Positions 26,569 through 34,981 of a DNA stretch of 64,000 nucleotides are shown piece after piece (the first letter of the stretch is position 1; each line of letters opens with the position of its first letter). Where the stretch lies: the NCBI RefSeq assembly GCF_016806835.2, contig NZ_CP086111.1, forward strand, positions 5,883,471 through 5,947,470, read 5' to 3'. This stretch comes from Skermanella rosea. GTDB lineage: Bacteria > Pseudomonadota > Alphaproteobacteria > Azospirillales > Azospirillaceae. A model generated the notes under the pieces. It searched no databases. It was not told where the DNA came from and saw nothing but the letters and a program-made list of their open reading frames with translations. The position numbers were made by a program, and so were the translations under genes.

Positions 26569-26946
26569 ATGCCAGCGATCGACGAGTACCGCATTATCCA
26601 CATTCCGCTGACGGGCTGCGCCGCTCTCGGCCGCATCTACGGCTTGGAAGGCGTGCCTGACGGCATATGGCACCTAACCCCGCTGCTCTCCAGGCTGACC
26701 GACACGCATATCCACACAGTGACCGGCGAGGTTTATCGGACGCTCGAGCCTTGCCCTAGCGATCGGTTCCACGCCGACGATGCGCTCATCGAAGCCGCCG
26801 AAAACCTGTTCAAGCAGACCGGGTTCGGATCCGCAGCGCGCACCGTCGCGACGATCATCGATACCGTCGCATTGATTGATCCGATGTACATTGCGACCGA
26901 AGAGGAACTGGCTGCGCTGAGGCGCAGGGCCGCGGGCGATGACTGA
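26569..26946 (+). CDS. Unknown protein of the AAA+ operon, paralogue 1
   Basis: 125 aa, no recognised family. Features: IDEYRIIHIP at the N-terminus, GRIYGLEGVPDGIWHL, HTVTGEVYRTLEPCP and a C-terminal helix with TEEELAALRRRA. The following gene encodes the same order of motifs, so the two are tandem paralogues. No signal peptide or membrane segment, probably cytosolic. Of two adjacent ATGs, the one at 26569 is eight bases after GGAGGG, while that at 26563 is too close. Its stop overlaps the next start by eight bases. Its fixed place behind the Lon-like ATPase suggests it is a partner or substrate adaptor; this is inference. Confidence 0.7.
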   Translation: MPAIDEYRIIHIPLTGCAALGRIYGLEGVPDGIWHLTPLLSRLTDTHIHTVTGEVYRTLEPCPSDRFHADDALIEAAENLFKQTGFGSAARTVATIIDTVALIDPMYIATEEELAALRRRAAGDD

Positions 26947-27334
26947 CGGTGATCTGCCGCGCATCGACGAGTATCGCATAATCGGGATCCCGACGATCAG
27001 CTTCGTGGTCGTCGGGCGGGTTTACGGCATCGACGGCGTACCTGACGGTGAGTGGCGCATGTCGTCCCGAATCGCCCGCATAGAAGGTCGAATGGTTGAG
27101 ACAGTGCATGGGGCGCACTACCGGATGATGACGCCTTGGCCACCTGACGATTACATGCACCCGGCAGCGATCGACGCCGTGATGATCCAGTGCATCACCG
27201 GAAATACGGTATTTCGATCGCCGGCTGAAACCGTGGCTGCGCTTATCGAGATCGTCGCCCTTGCCCATCCCTGCTGCGGCGCAACGGAGGATGAGCTTCG
27301 GGCATTCAGGAGGAGGACCGTGCGGGATGAGTGA
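26939..27334 (+). CDS. Unknown protein of the AAA+ operon, paralogue 2
   Basis: 131 aa. It repeats the motifs of the preceding protein: RIDEYRIIGIP, GRVYGIDGVPDGEWRM, ETVHGAHYRMMTPWP and ATEDELRAFRRR, with a different centre (two Cys in AHPCCGATE). No known family. The start ATG overlaps the previous stop by eight bases and its own stop overlaps the next ATG by eight bases, so translation is probably coupled. Likely arose by tandem duplication and diverged; the two may form a heteromer. Confidence 0.7.
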   Translation: MTDGDLPRIDEYRIIGIPTISFVVVGRVYGIDGVPDGEWRMSSRIARIEGRMVETVHGAHYRMMTPWPPDDYMHPAAIDAVMIQCITGNTVFRSPAETVAALIEIVALAHPCCGATEDELRAFRRRTVRDE

Positions 27335-27692
27335 TGACCGTGTGCAATACGATGTTTCGCTCGACATCCTGCAGGTTCGCATCAGGCCGATCAAGCGATC
27401 CTATACACTGATATGCCATTCTCGGGGCAATCACTCCATCGATCTCGACGAGGCAGGCCGCGTCGTGGGCTGGACTATCCTGGACGCATCCAAGCAGCCG
27501 GAGATCATCGGAGAAGCCCTGGCGATGCTCCAACAGTCGCTCAATGTGCGGCGCGAAGACGCTCCTATTTACTGGCTTTTGCGTGAGTTGTTTGGAATTA
27601 ACAGGCGCGATGAGGGTGAGCGGGACACTGTCGCCGACGTGAGGCGCGACAGCCATGGTGAATACGGTCCCGAACATGATCTCGACTGGTAG
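27327..27692 (+). CDS. DUF2283-like protein of the AAA+ operon
   Basis: 121 aa. The N-terminal ~60 residues fit the small beta-rich DUF2283 fold: VQYDVSLDILQVRI, SIDLDEAGRVVGWTILDASK. A C-terminal extension with a helix (IIGEALAMLQQSLNVRR) and an acidic tail follows. DUF2283 proteins are small, often near toxin-antitoxin or phage genes, and have no proven function. The ATG at 27327 has AGGAGGA upstream and overlaps the previous gene. It is the last gene of the operon; no obvious terminator follows. Confidence 0.7.
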   Translation: MSDDRVQYDVSLDILQVRIRPIKRSYTLICHSRGNHSIDLDEAGRVVGWTILDASKQPEIIGEALAMLQQSLNVRREDAPIYWLLRELFGINRRDEGERDTVADVRRDSHGEYGPEHDLDW

Positions 27693-28041
27693 GGAGGATC
27701 ATACATCCGCGGTTGGGCGACTGGGGTGATTGCTTTACGCCGAAACCGGCTGGGGTGGGCACCCACAAAGCCGCGCGTATTAGACTCGCTTCATCTGCGC
27801 GATGAGGTGCCATCAAAGAGCAAAGCTTCTGCGTGGCAGAGTTGAGTATTTTTGCATTTCCCAGCGGACCGATCGCCCGAGTGGATGATCATGTCAGCTA
27901 TCGAGTGGCGCGCTGGCATTGAGTCTGAAATAGGCACTGGAAGGAAAGCGCGCCAAGTGACGCGCATTCACTCAAAATTGTACTGACGCAACCGCTTAAG
28001 CCTAACCGACAAAGGCGACGCCACCGGTCAAGGCAGTGCTG
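27693..28041. other. Intergenic region, no feature recognised
   Basis: 349 bases between the end of the AAA+ operon and a small convergent gene. I see no ribosome site with a credible frame, no strong hairpin and no repeat. Lower GC than the core genes. Confidence 0.4.
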
Positions 28042-28182
28042 TTACTTCCTCTTGTTCGGTCGCTGAGTCAGCGCCGATGCTGCAGCGGACTTTGCCGCCT
28101 TGGAGGATTTTGGGTCACGGAGAACTTTGGAAGCTGCGCTCGCCGCTTTTGCAGAGGTGACTTCACCTTTACCCTTAGCCAT
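28042..28182 (-). CDS. Small Ala/Lys/Ser-rich protein (46 aa)
   Basis: Begins MAKGKGEVTSAKAASAASKV, then LRDPKSSKAAKSAAASALTQ and ends RPNKRK. AGGAG lies eight bases before the ATG at 28182. I have the impression that proteins with this pattern (short, basic, SKAASxASK then KSAAxSALxQ) recur in proteobacteria as conserved hypotheticals. The basic composition suggests nucleic-acid binding or a stress role, but nothing is established. Composition and ribosome site make it a real gene despite its size. Confidence 0.65.
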   Translation of the reverse strand: MAKGKGEVTSAKAASAASKVLRDPKSSKAAKSAAASALTQRPNKRK

Positions 28183-28422
28183 TTCGATACTCCTGCGAAA
28201 TTGCCTACCTATTGGGGGCTCCTTTAATAAACCTACCAGATAATGATGATAAAAGCTAGACCGGAAATATCGAAAAGCTTATATTTTGATATGGGGGATT
28301 AAGGCTTTAGACGCAGTTTCCCTGCAAACCATCTGCACCGAGTAGATGTATTAAATCAGCGGACCGCGTTAAATTTGGATCACTCTGGAGAATGCTGTCG
28401 CCCAACAATGCGAATGCATCGG

Positions 28423-28456
28423 CATGGGCGTTTCAGATTTAGCGCATGGCGCTGTA
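28423..28456 (+). repeat. Right copy of the inverted pair
   Basis: CATGGGCGTTTCAGATTTAG (28423-28442) followed by CGCATGGCGCTGTAG. It is the reverse complement of 23494-23531 with about three differences. Weaker similarity continues beyond both copies on one side. Confidence 0.55.
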
Positions 28457-28593
28457 GACCACGCGACGAGGGGCAGCCTTGTCGGGCCACCCCTACGCGC
28501 ATCATTCGCGCGGTCATTGCCGTCCCCGGCTGTACCGCAACATAATCTTATCAAAGAACATCATTCGCTTCAAATATCCTAGCGGGGTGAATA

Positions 28594-28615
28594 CCGCCCC
28601 TCTTGGGGCGGTAGA
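28594..28615. repeat. Perfect short hairpin
   Basis: TACCGCCCC-TCTT-GGGGCGGTA. There is no T-tract on either side, so it may be a REP-like sequence rather than a terminator. Confidence 0.4.
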
Positions 28616-28763
28616 GGGGCGGCGATGAGCCCCTCGCGTCAGTCGTTCAAAAACGTGAGCAGGCTGAAAGAGTCTCATTTTGGATTTCCACTCTTGTAAG
28701 CCGAAAATCGCATAGATACTGGCATTCTCCGTATGTTGTGGATGATGAGACTCGAAACTCTCA

Positions 28764-29094
28764 TTATTTGATCGGCAACAACGACGGTCCGGCGGTGCTC
28801 AAGTCCGCCGGCTGGGAGACCGTCTCGGCCTATGCCGAGATCACCGTCGACGGCACCCACCTGGTGCTGTGCCACTACGCCTTCCGCACCTGGAACGGCA
28901 TGCACCGCAAGTCGATCAACCTGCACGGCCACAGCCACGGCAGGCTGGCGCCCATGCTGCGCCAGTTCGACGTCGGCGTCGATGTCTGGAACCTGGCCCC
29001 GGTCACCCTGCCGCAGCTCCACGCCAGCCGCCCGGCCCGGCGCGCGCCCGCAAAGAAAGGCGCCGTCCAGCGCCCTCTTCCACTCTCCGAGTGA
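28764..29094 (+). pseudogene. Calcineurin-like metallophosphoesterase, N-terminus missing
   Basis: The visible part starts at HYLIGNNDG and runs through VDGTHLVLCHYAFRTWNGM and SINLHGHSHG, the third to fifth metal-binding blocks of a small metallophosphoesterase. The first two blocks (DTHFGH and GDF-type, about 50 residues) are absent: upstream sequence is unrelated and AT-rich. An in-frame ATG at 28738 would give a protein without half of its metal ligands, so it is treated as a broken gene. GNND instead of GNHD also occurs in active relatives. Confidence 0.7.
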
Positions 29095-29117
29095 AAACAA
29101 TCAGCGTAATTCATCGT

Positions 29118-29144
29118 AGGTCGGCCTCAGCCGAAGGCCGACCT
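29118..29144. repeat. Palindrome of the GTAGGTCGGCCT repeat type
   Basis: AGGTCGGCCT-CAGCCGA-AGGCCGACCT, a perfect 10-bp stem followed by TGTCTT. It may act as a terminator for the plus strand. The first bases GTAGGTCGGCCT are also found at 38470-38481, directly after another gene. Confidence 0.5.
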
Positions 29145-29170
29145 TGTCTTATGGCGGTGGGGTATAAGGC

Positions 29171-29229
29171 GGTGTCCGAGGGATACCGGCGCCCCCTGAC
29201 GGGGACGCCGGTACGCGGGGTCAGGACAC
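29171..29229 (+). ncRNA. Candidate structured leader (bridge RNA) of the IS110 element
   Basis: Upstream of the IS110 recombinase, an inner stem TACCGGCGCCCC (29184-29195) with GGGGACGCCGGTA (29201-29213) is enclosed by GGTGTCC (29171-29177) with GGACACT (29223-29229). IS110 elements are known to encode a structured bridge RNA next to the recombinase gene. The exact RNA ends and its target and donor loops cannot be read by eye. Confidence 0.4.
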
Positions 29230-29351
29230 TGTGGCCGACCAAGGCTCGACACCGTACGTAGCGAAGTGCCTGCCCCGAACCCTCGGCGTTCCTCGCACAG
29301 TTGCCAGGCGCCGGCCTTGAGCCGGACGCCGCAGACAAGGACGAGTTCGCC

Positions 29352-30383
29352 ATGCCTTGCCAAGTCTACTGCATCGGCATCGATGCCTCCACCCAGTTTC
29401 TCGATACCCACGGCCTGCCGGGCCACACCCGCCGGCGCCTGCCCAACAGCCCGGAAAGCCATGGCGAGTTGGCCACTATCCTGAGCGCGCTGCGCGAGGG
29501 CGGCAACGACGTGCTGGTCGTCATGGAAGCGTCGGGCGGCTGCGAGCGCGGCCTGCATCACGCCCTGGCCGCGGCCGGCGTAGCGACGGCCATCGTCAAC
29601 CCCAAGCGGGTGCGGGACTTCGCCCGCTCGAACGGCTGGCTGGCCAAAACCGACCGGGTCGACGCCCGGGCGCTCAAGGCGTTCGGCGAGGCCAACCGGC
29701 CGCGCGCCACCCCGATTCCGGAGCCGGTCCGCGCCGAGTTGATCGAGCTGCTCGACTACCGCGACCAGGTGCTGGCCGAGATCACTGCCCGGTCTCATCA
29801 GATCGAGCACTTCCACTCCGAGGCGATGCGCCAGGTTGCCGGCGCCGCGCTGGAGGCGCTCCGGGGCCAGGCGGCCGAGTTGGCCGAGCAGATCGCGATG
29901 ACCGTCTACTGCGACGCCGAGCTGAGCCGGCGCGCTGCGCTGCTGCGCAGCTTCAAGGGCGTCGGGCCGCTGACCTCGGCCATGCTGGTCGCCTATCTGC
30001 CCGAACTCGGCTCGCTGAACGAGAAGCAGGTAGCCAGCCTGGCCGGGCTTGCGCCGTTCGCCTGCGACAGCGGCACGTTGCGGGGGGTGCGCCGGATTTA
30101 CGGCGGCCGCGCCAAGGTGCGCCATGCGCTGTTCCACGTCGCCCGCATCGGTCTGCGCTGGAACCCGGTGCTCAAGAAGTTGTACGAGCGCCTCAAGGCG
30201 CGCGGCAAAGCGGGGAAGGTGGCGCTGGTCGCCTGCATGCGCAAGGCCCTGGTGATGCTCAACGCCCTGCTCAAGGCGGGTGAGCCTTGGGACCCGGACC
30301 ACGAAGCGAAAAAGGCCGACCAGGCGGCATTGCGCAAGACGGCCACGGCTGTGGCCGAGGCTACGTCCCCGGCCGCCGCCTGA
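29352..30383 (+). CDS. IS110-family recombinase/transposase, intact
   Basis: 343 aa. The N-terminal DEDD RuvC-like domain has CIGIDAST (Asp), VVMEASGGCERG (Glu) and KTDRVDARALKAFGE (Asp pair). The C-terminal Transposase_20 domain has FKGVGPLTSAML and LAGLAPFACDSGTLRGVRRI, with the catalytic Ser in CDSG and GGRAKVRHALFHVA after it. The ATG at 29352 (MPCQVYCIGID) is preferred; the frame is open further upstream without homology. IS110 elements lack clear terminal repeats, so its ends are not defined here. Confidence 0.93.
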   Translation: MPCQVYCIGIDASTQFLDTHGLPGHTRRRLPNSPESHGELATILSALREGGNDVLVVMEASGGCERGLHHALAAAGVATAIVNPKRVRDFARSNGWLAKTDRVDARALKAFGEANRPRATPIPEPVRAELIELLDYRDQVLAEITARSHQIEHFHSEAMRQVAGAALEALRGQAAELAEQIAMTVYCDAELSRRAALLRSFKGVGPLTSAMLVAYLPELGSLNEKQVASLAGLAPFACDSGTLRGVRRIYGGRAKVRHALFHVARIGLRWNPVLKKLYERLKARGKAGKVALVACMRKALVMLNALLKAGEPWDPDHEAKKADQAALRKTATAVAEATSPAAA

Positions 30384-30712
30384 GGCTCCATCCCTTTGTT
30401 CGATCGGCGGCACCATCCCTCCGTCCCGACCTGGGGTCCACTTGGCGGCGCGTGGAACGGCGGTCAAGGATGGCCGAAGGCCACCGCGGAGCGGCGCGCA
30501 GCGTCCTTGAGGGCCGTTCCACGCGCCGTCACACTTGGCCCGAACGGGGGGCGGCTCCAACTCCCACTGTTTGACCACTGACACAGTCCAAAGCAGGACA
30601 CGGCTACACGTCTGCACCACCACAGTGGAAAATTGTGCTTGATGAGGAGACAACAACCGCCAAATAACAGTTGCTACTCCGATCCGCACCGCAGGACGAG
30701 AGGGATTCCCTC
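30384..30712. other. Non-coding region after IS110 with a long palindrome
   Basis: No gene. It is dominated by the 24-base inverted repeat at 30447-30527. The rest, up to the hslU stop, shows no feature. Confidence 0.45.
30447..30527. repeat. Long imperfect palindrome
   Basis: GGCGCGTGGAACGGC-GTCAAGGA (30447-30470) pairs with TCCTTGA-GCCGTTCCACGCGCC (30504-30527) around a 33-base GC-rich loop that itself has self-complementary parts. It could be the right end of the IS110 element or an independent folded element. Confidence 0.5.
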
Positions 30713-32026
30713 TTACAGAATGAACTTCGACAGGTCGGCGTTCTTCGCCAGGTTGGAGACCTGGGTGCGGACATAGCCGGCGTCGATCGTGATGGTCTGA
30801 CCGCCGCGGTCGCTGGCGTTGAAGCTGATCTCCTCCAGCAGCCGCTCCATCACGGTGTGCAGGCGGCGGGCGCCGATGTTCTCCACCGAGGTGTTGATCT
30901 CGGCGGCGAGGCTGGCCAGCTCGTCGATCGCGTCGTCGGCGAACTCCAGCTCGACGTCCTCGGTCTTCAGCAGCGCCTTGTACTGCTTGATCAGGCTGGC
31001 TTCCGGCTCGGTCAGGATGCGGCGGAAATCCTCCCGGGTCAGCGCCTTCAGCTCGACCCGGATCGGCAGGCGGCCCTGGAGCTCGGGCAGCAGGTCCGAC
31101 GGCTTGGACACGTGGAACGCGCCCGACGCGATGAACAGGATGTGGTCGGTCTTGACGGTGCCGTGCTTGGTCGCGACCGAGGTGCCCTCGATCAGCGGCA
31201 GCAGGTCGCGCTGGACGCCCTCGCGGCTGACGTCGGCGCCGCCGCGGCCCTCGGACCGGGCGGAGATCTTGTCGATCTCGTCCAGGAAGACGATGCCGTT
31301 CTGCTCGACCGACTGGATCGCCTCGCCGACGACCGTCTCCTGGTCCAGCAGCTTGTCCGACTCCTCGGCCATCAGCACTTCGTAGCTCTCGGCGACCGAC
31401 AGGCGGCGGGTCTTGGTCCGGCCGCCGAACGCCTTGCCGAAAATATCGTTCAGGTTGAGCATGCCCATCTGCGCGCCCGGCATCCCGGGCACGTCGAAGG
31501 TCGGCATCCCCGGCACGCCGGTATCGGCCACCTGGATCTCGATCTCGCGCTCGTTCAGCGAGCCCTCGCGCAGCATCTTGCGGAACTTCTGGCGGGTCTC
31601 CGGCGCCGCGTTGGTCCCGACCAGGGCGTCCAGCACGCGGTCCTCGGCGCGCAGCTCGGCCTTGGAGGCCACTTCCTTCCGCAGCTTGTCCTTGGTCATC
31701 GTGATGGCGATCTCGACCAGGTCGCGGACGATCTGCTCCACGTCGCGGCCGACATAGCCCACCTCGGTGAACTTGGTCGCCTCGACCTTCAGGAACGGTG
31801 CCTGGGCCAGCTTGGCCAGCCGGCGGGCGATCTCGGTCTTGCCGACGCCGGTCGGGCCGATCATCAGGATGTTCTTGGGCAGAACCTCCTCCCGCAGGCC
31901 TTCCGGCAGCTGGAGCCGGCGCCATCGGTTGCGCAGCGCGATCGCGACCGCGCGCTTGGCGTCATGCTGGCCGACGATGTAGCGGTCCAGTTCCGAGACG
32001 ATCTCGCGGGGGCTGAAGGAGGTCAT
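30713..32026 (-). CDS. hslU: HslU, ATPase subunit of the HslUV protease
   Basis: Unfolds proteins and feeds them to HslV in the cytosol. 437 aa. Walker [15 protein letters not shown] (about 57-64), Walker [10 protein letters not shown], the variable I-domain in the middle and the C-terminal [19 protein letters not shown] and SKFIL tail that docks into HslV are all present. The start at 32026 gives the usual [17 protein letters not shown] beginning. The frame is open to an ATG at 32110 that overlaps the hslV stop, so a 28-residue extension is possible. Confidence 0.96.
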   Translation of the reverse strand: MTSFSPREIVSELDRYIVGQHDAKRAVAIALRNRWRRLQLPEGLREEVLPKNILMIGPTGVGKTEIARRLAKLAQAPFLKVEATKFTEVGYVGRDVEQIVRDLVEIAITMTKDKLRKEVASKAELRAEDRVLDALVGTNAAPETRQKFRKMLREGSLNEREIEIQVADTGVPGMPTFDVPGMPGAQMGMLNLNDIFGKAFGGRTKTRRLSVAESYEVLMAEESDKLLDQETVVGEAIQSVEQNGIVFLDEIDKISARSEGRGGADVSREGVQRDLLPLIEGTSVATKHGTVKTDHILFIASGAFHVSKPSDLLPELQGRLPIRVELKALTREDFRRILTEPEASLIKQYKALLKTEDVELEFADDAIDELASLAAEINTSVENIGARRLHTVMERLLEEISFNASDRGGQTITIDAGYVRTQVSNLAKNADLSKFIL

Positions 32027-32109
32027 TGGCTTTTCTTCGTCAGGAGCGCCGCCGGCGCCGTTCGCTAACAGGATATTACTCTCGGGACGCGATTCAAACT
32101 CCTCCGCCA

Positions 32110-32658
32110 TCACATCTTTTCCACGATCACGTTGTGGTTGGTATAGACGCAGATGTCGGCGGCGATCCGCATCGCCTTGCGGGCGATCGTCTCGGCGTCC
32201 AGCCCCTCGATGTCGGCCAGGGCGCGGGCGGCGGCGAGCGCGAAGCTGCCGCCGGAACCGATGCCGATCAGGCCGTCCTCGGGCTCCAGCACGTCACCGT
32301 TGCCGGTCAGCACCAGGCTGACGTTGCGGTCGGCCACGGCCATCATCGCCTCCAGCCGGCGCAGGTAGCGGTCGGTCCGCCAGTCCTTGGCCATCTCGAC
32401 GCAGGCGCGGGTGAGCTGCCCTGGATGCTGCTCCAGCTTGGATTCCAACCGCTCGAACAGGGTGAAGGCGTCGGCCGTGGCGCCGGCGAAGCCGGCCATC
32501 ACGTCGCCGCCGGCCAGCCGGCGCACCTTGCGCGCGTTGGACTTCATCACGGTCTGGCCCATGGACACCTGGCCGTCGCCGGCGATCACCACCTCGCCTC
32601 CCTTGCGGACGCACAGGATCGTGGTGCCGTGCCATTGGATCGGATCGTTGGAACTCAT
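32110..32658 (-). CDS. hslV: HslV, peptidase subunit of HslUV
   Basis: Threonine protease, 182 aa. The propeptide [11 protein letters not shown] is removed to expose Thr in [10 protein letters not shown], the catalytic N-terminus. [13 protein letters not shown] and [16 protein letters not shown] are conserved. It forms an operon with hslU: the stop is in ATGTGATGG, overlapping the first possible hslU start. Heat-shock control is typical, but no sigma-32 promoter was recognisable upstream. Confidence 0.97.
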   Translation of the reverse strand: MSSNDPIQWHGTTILCVRKGGEVVIAGDGQVSMGQTVMKSNARKVRRLAGGDVMAGFAGATADAFTLFERLESKLEQHPGQLTRACVEMAKDWRTDRYLRRLEAMMAVADRNVSLVLTGNGDVLEPEDGLIGIGSGGSFALAAARALADIEGLDAETIARKAMRIAADICVYTNHNVIVEKM

Positions 32659-32730
32659 CGGGATCGGGGCCTATCGCAGAAAAATACCGTCAAATGTCCT
32701 ACCGCCATGTGGGGGGGACCGCCAATCCCT

Positions 32731-34119
32731 TCAATCCCCGACCTCGAGCCCCCCGACCTCAAGCCTCAGCCGGTCCAGCGCGTCGCCGATCGGGATGAAG
32801 AAGTTCAGTCCGGCCGAGGCCTGGCTGCCCGGCACGGTGCGCATCGACACGGTCAGGCCCGCCAGGTTGCCCTGGGCGTCGACCAGCGGCCCGCCGCTGT
32901 TGCCGCCCTGGACGCTGGCGTCGGCCTGGATCTCCTCCAGCCCGGTCAGGCGGTCGCGCCGCAACGCGCTGACGATCCCGCGGGTGACGGTGCCGCGCAT
33001 CCGCTCCGCCAGGGGCGCTCCCACCACGTAGATGTCCTCGCTGACGGTCAGCGGGCGGGTGCGGACGGGCAGGGCGGGCAGCCCGCGCCCCTCGATCCGG
33101 ACCAGGGCCACGTCGCGCGGCTTGTGACGGCGCTCCACCCTGCCCACGACGGCGGTGCCGTCGGCCAGCACGACCCGCACCCGCTCGGCCTCGCCGACCA
33201 CGTGGTGGTTGGTCAGCAGCAGCCCGTCCCGGCTGACCAGCACGCCGGAACCATGGCCGCTCCCGCCCGAGACCAGTACCGTCGCCCCCGTCACCGCCTC
33301 CGCATGGTCCTGGATCGGCGTGGTGAAGGGCGGCAGCGCCGGCAGCCGGACCGCCTGGAGCCGAGCGGCATCGTCCGCCGCCACCCCAGGGGGACCCGCC
33401 CTGCCGATCCCGCCGCCGGTCTCCAGCGCGGGCATGGTGGAAGCGGCGTCCGGCGCCGCGAACCCGGCCGCGGCGAAGCGGGGATCGGCCGCCAGGTTGG
33501 CGACGGCCCCGGCGAAGGCCTGCTCCATCGCCAGCACCTTGCCGTCCTCCGTCGCGGCGCCGCCGGCATGATATCCCCAGGTGGAGGTCCGCAGCACCAT
33601 GCGCCGTTCCAAGCGGGAATAGACCGTCCAATCCACCTTGACCGAGGCCTCGACCTCTTCCCCGACGACGTCGGACTGGACCAGCCACCAGCCCATCTTG
33701 CGGCAGACATTCATCTTGACATCGGTGATCTGGGCGGAGACCACCAGCTCGGCCCGTTCCTCGTCCTCGGCGACCTCGAACAGGCGGTTCGGGTTGCCCG
33801 CCACGTCATAGCCGGCGGTGCTCATTTCCTCATGGAACAGGTCGGCAACCTCCGTCCGGTCCATCATCGCGCGCCCGCTGGTCCAGGTGATCGGGTCGAA
33901 CGGCCCGATGCATGTGAAGCCAATGACATAGCCGCCTATGACGTCGCCGCGCCGCAGCTTGGCCTGCAATTCGCCGAAGCGGACCGGCACGCGGCGGCTC
34001 TCCGGCGGCGGGGACGGGGGCGTCGCGATCTCCGCCTTGCGGACATTGACGCCGCACCCGGTGAGGCCGGATGCCAACAATCCAATCCCCAGAGTTATCC
34101 ACAAGCGACTCGGCACCAT
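32731..34119 (-). CDS. Lipoprotein trypsin-like (S1C) serine protease
   Basis: 462 aa. A lipoprotein signal with lipobox LTGC (Cys22) anchors it to a membrane. Residues about 45-230 form an unknown domain with CRKMGWWLVQ. The C-terminal protease domain carries the triad: His in LLLTNHHVVG, Asp in RDVALVRIEG and Ser in GGNSGGPLVD. There is no PDZ domain after it, unlike DegP. A tandem of conserved N-terminal domain and protease suggests a periplasmic quality-control or processing role. It diverges from hisB with 199 bases between. Confidence 0.9.
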   Translation of the reverse strand: MVPSRLWITLGIGLLASGLTGCGVNVRKAEIATPPSPPPESRRVPVRFGELQAKLRRGDVIGGYVIGFTCIGPFDPITWTSGRAMMDRTEVADLFHEEMSTAGYDVAGNPNRLFEVAEDEERAELVVSAQITDVKMNVCRKMGWWLVQSDVVGEEVEASVKVDWTVYSRLERRMVLRTSTWGYHAGGAATEDGKVLAMEQAFAGAVANLAADPRFAAAGFAAPDAASTMPALETGGGIGRAGPPGVAADDAARLQAVRLPALPPFTTPIQDHAEAVTGATVLVSGGSGHGSGVLVSRDGLLLTNHHVVGEAERVRVVLADGTAVVGRVERRHKPRDVALVRIEGRGLPALPVRTRPLTVSEDIYVVGAPLAERMRGTVTRGIVSALRRDRLTGLEEIQADASVQGGNSGGPLVDAQGNLAGLTVSMRTVPGSQASAGLNFFIPIGDALDRLRLEVGGLEVGD

Positions 34120-34318
34120 GGGATTGTCCCGCCACGACCATGAAGGGTCAAAGCATTATCCTACACCCGTGTTCGGGGTGAACGGGTCAATCTGCCGCGC
34201 CGGCCGCCGGAACCCTCCCGCCGCCCCCTTCCGGCGCGCCGGAAAGGCGTACGAAGTAGACGGGCCGGGGTTTCATCCCCTGCTGGCATCGCCCATCCAT
34301 CCCTGCTAAAACCCCGCC

Positions 34319-34942
34319 ATGGACCCACAGCCCAACAGATCCGCGCGCCAGGCCAGCCTGCGGCGCGCCACCAACGAAACCCGGATCGAGGTTTCGCTGA
34401 ACCTTGACGGGACCGGCCTGTACAAGATTTCCACAGGCGTCGGTTTCCTCGACCACATGCTCGAGCAGCTCTCGCGCCACAGCCTCATCGACCTGACGGT
34501 CCGGGCGGAAGGCGACCTCCATATCGACTTCCACCACACGACCGAGGACAGCGGGATCGCGATCGGCACCGCCTTCGCCCAGGCGCTGGGCGACCGCAAG
34601 GGCATCAGCCGCTACGGCGAGGCGACCGTCCCGATGGACGAGACGCTGACCCGCGTGACGCTGGACCTGTCCAACCGGCCGTACCTGATCTGGAAGGTCC
34701 ATTTCACCCGCGACAAGCTGGGGGATATGGACACCGAGCTGTTCAAGGAGTGGTTCCAGGCCTTCGCCCAGGCCGCCGGCGTGACGCTCCACGTCGAGAC
34801 CCTGTACGGCGAGAACAATCACCATATCGTGGAAAGCTGCTTCAAGGCGCTGGCCCGCGCGTTGCGCGCCGCGGTCGAGATCGATCCGCGCAAGGCCGAC
34901 GCCGTGCCGTCCACCAAGGGAACGCTCGGCGGCTCGCTCTGA
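34319..34942 (+). CDS. hisB: Imidazoleglycerol-phosphate dehydratase
   Basis: Sixth step of histidine synthesis: dehydrates imidazoleglycerol phosphate. 207 aa, the monofunctional form. Manganese-binding motifs are seen in [27 protein letters not shown] and [19 protein letters not shown]. The ATG at 34319 starts [16 protein letters not shown]. It is the first gene of the his run here. Confidence 0.97.
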   Translation: MDPQPNRSARQASLRRATNETRIEVSLNLDGTGLYKISTGVGFLDHMLEQLSRHSLIDLTVRAEGDLHIDFHHTTEDSGIAIGTAFAQALGDRKGISRYGEATVPMDETLTRVTLDLSNRPYLIWKVHFTRDKLGDMDTELFKEWFQAFAQAAGVTLHVETLYGENNHHIVESCFKALARALRAAVEIDPRKADAVPSTKGTLGGSL

Positions 34943-34981
34943 CGGGGCGCCGGGCGCAAGGCTCAGGGAATTTTTGACCAC

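Larger units (their letters stand above)
28183..28763. other. AT-rich intergenic region with repeat and hairpin
   Basis: No gene is supported. It contains the right copy of the dispersed inverted repeat (28423-28456) and a perfect 9-bp hairpin (28594-28615). Base composition is lower in GC than elsewhere, in keeping with a horizontally acquired stretch. Confidence 0.45.

Noticed and set aside
29127-31925. A 932-codon minus-strand open frame across IS110 and hslU
   Set aside because: It is antisense to the IS110 recombinase and in another frame of hslU. Low-complexity Arg/Ala/Gly composition is typical of shadow frames in high-GC DNA.
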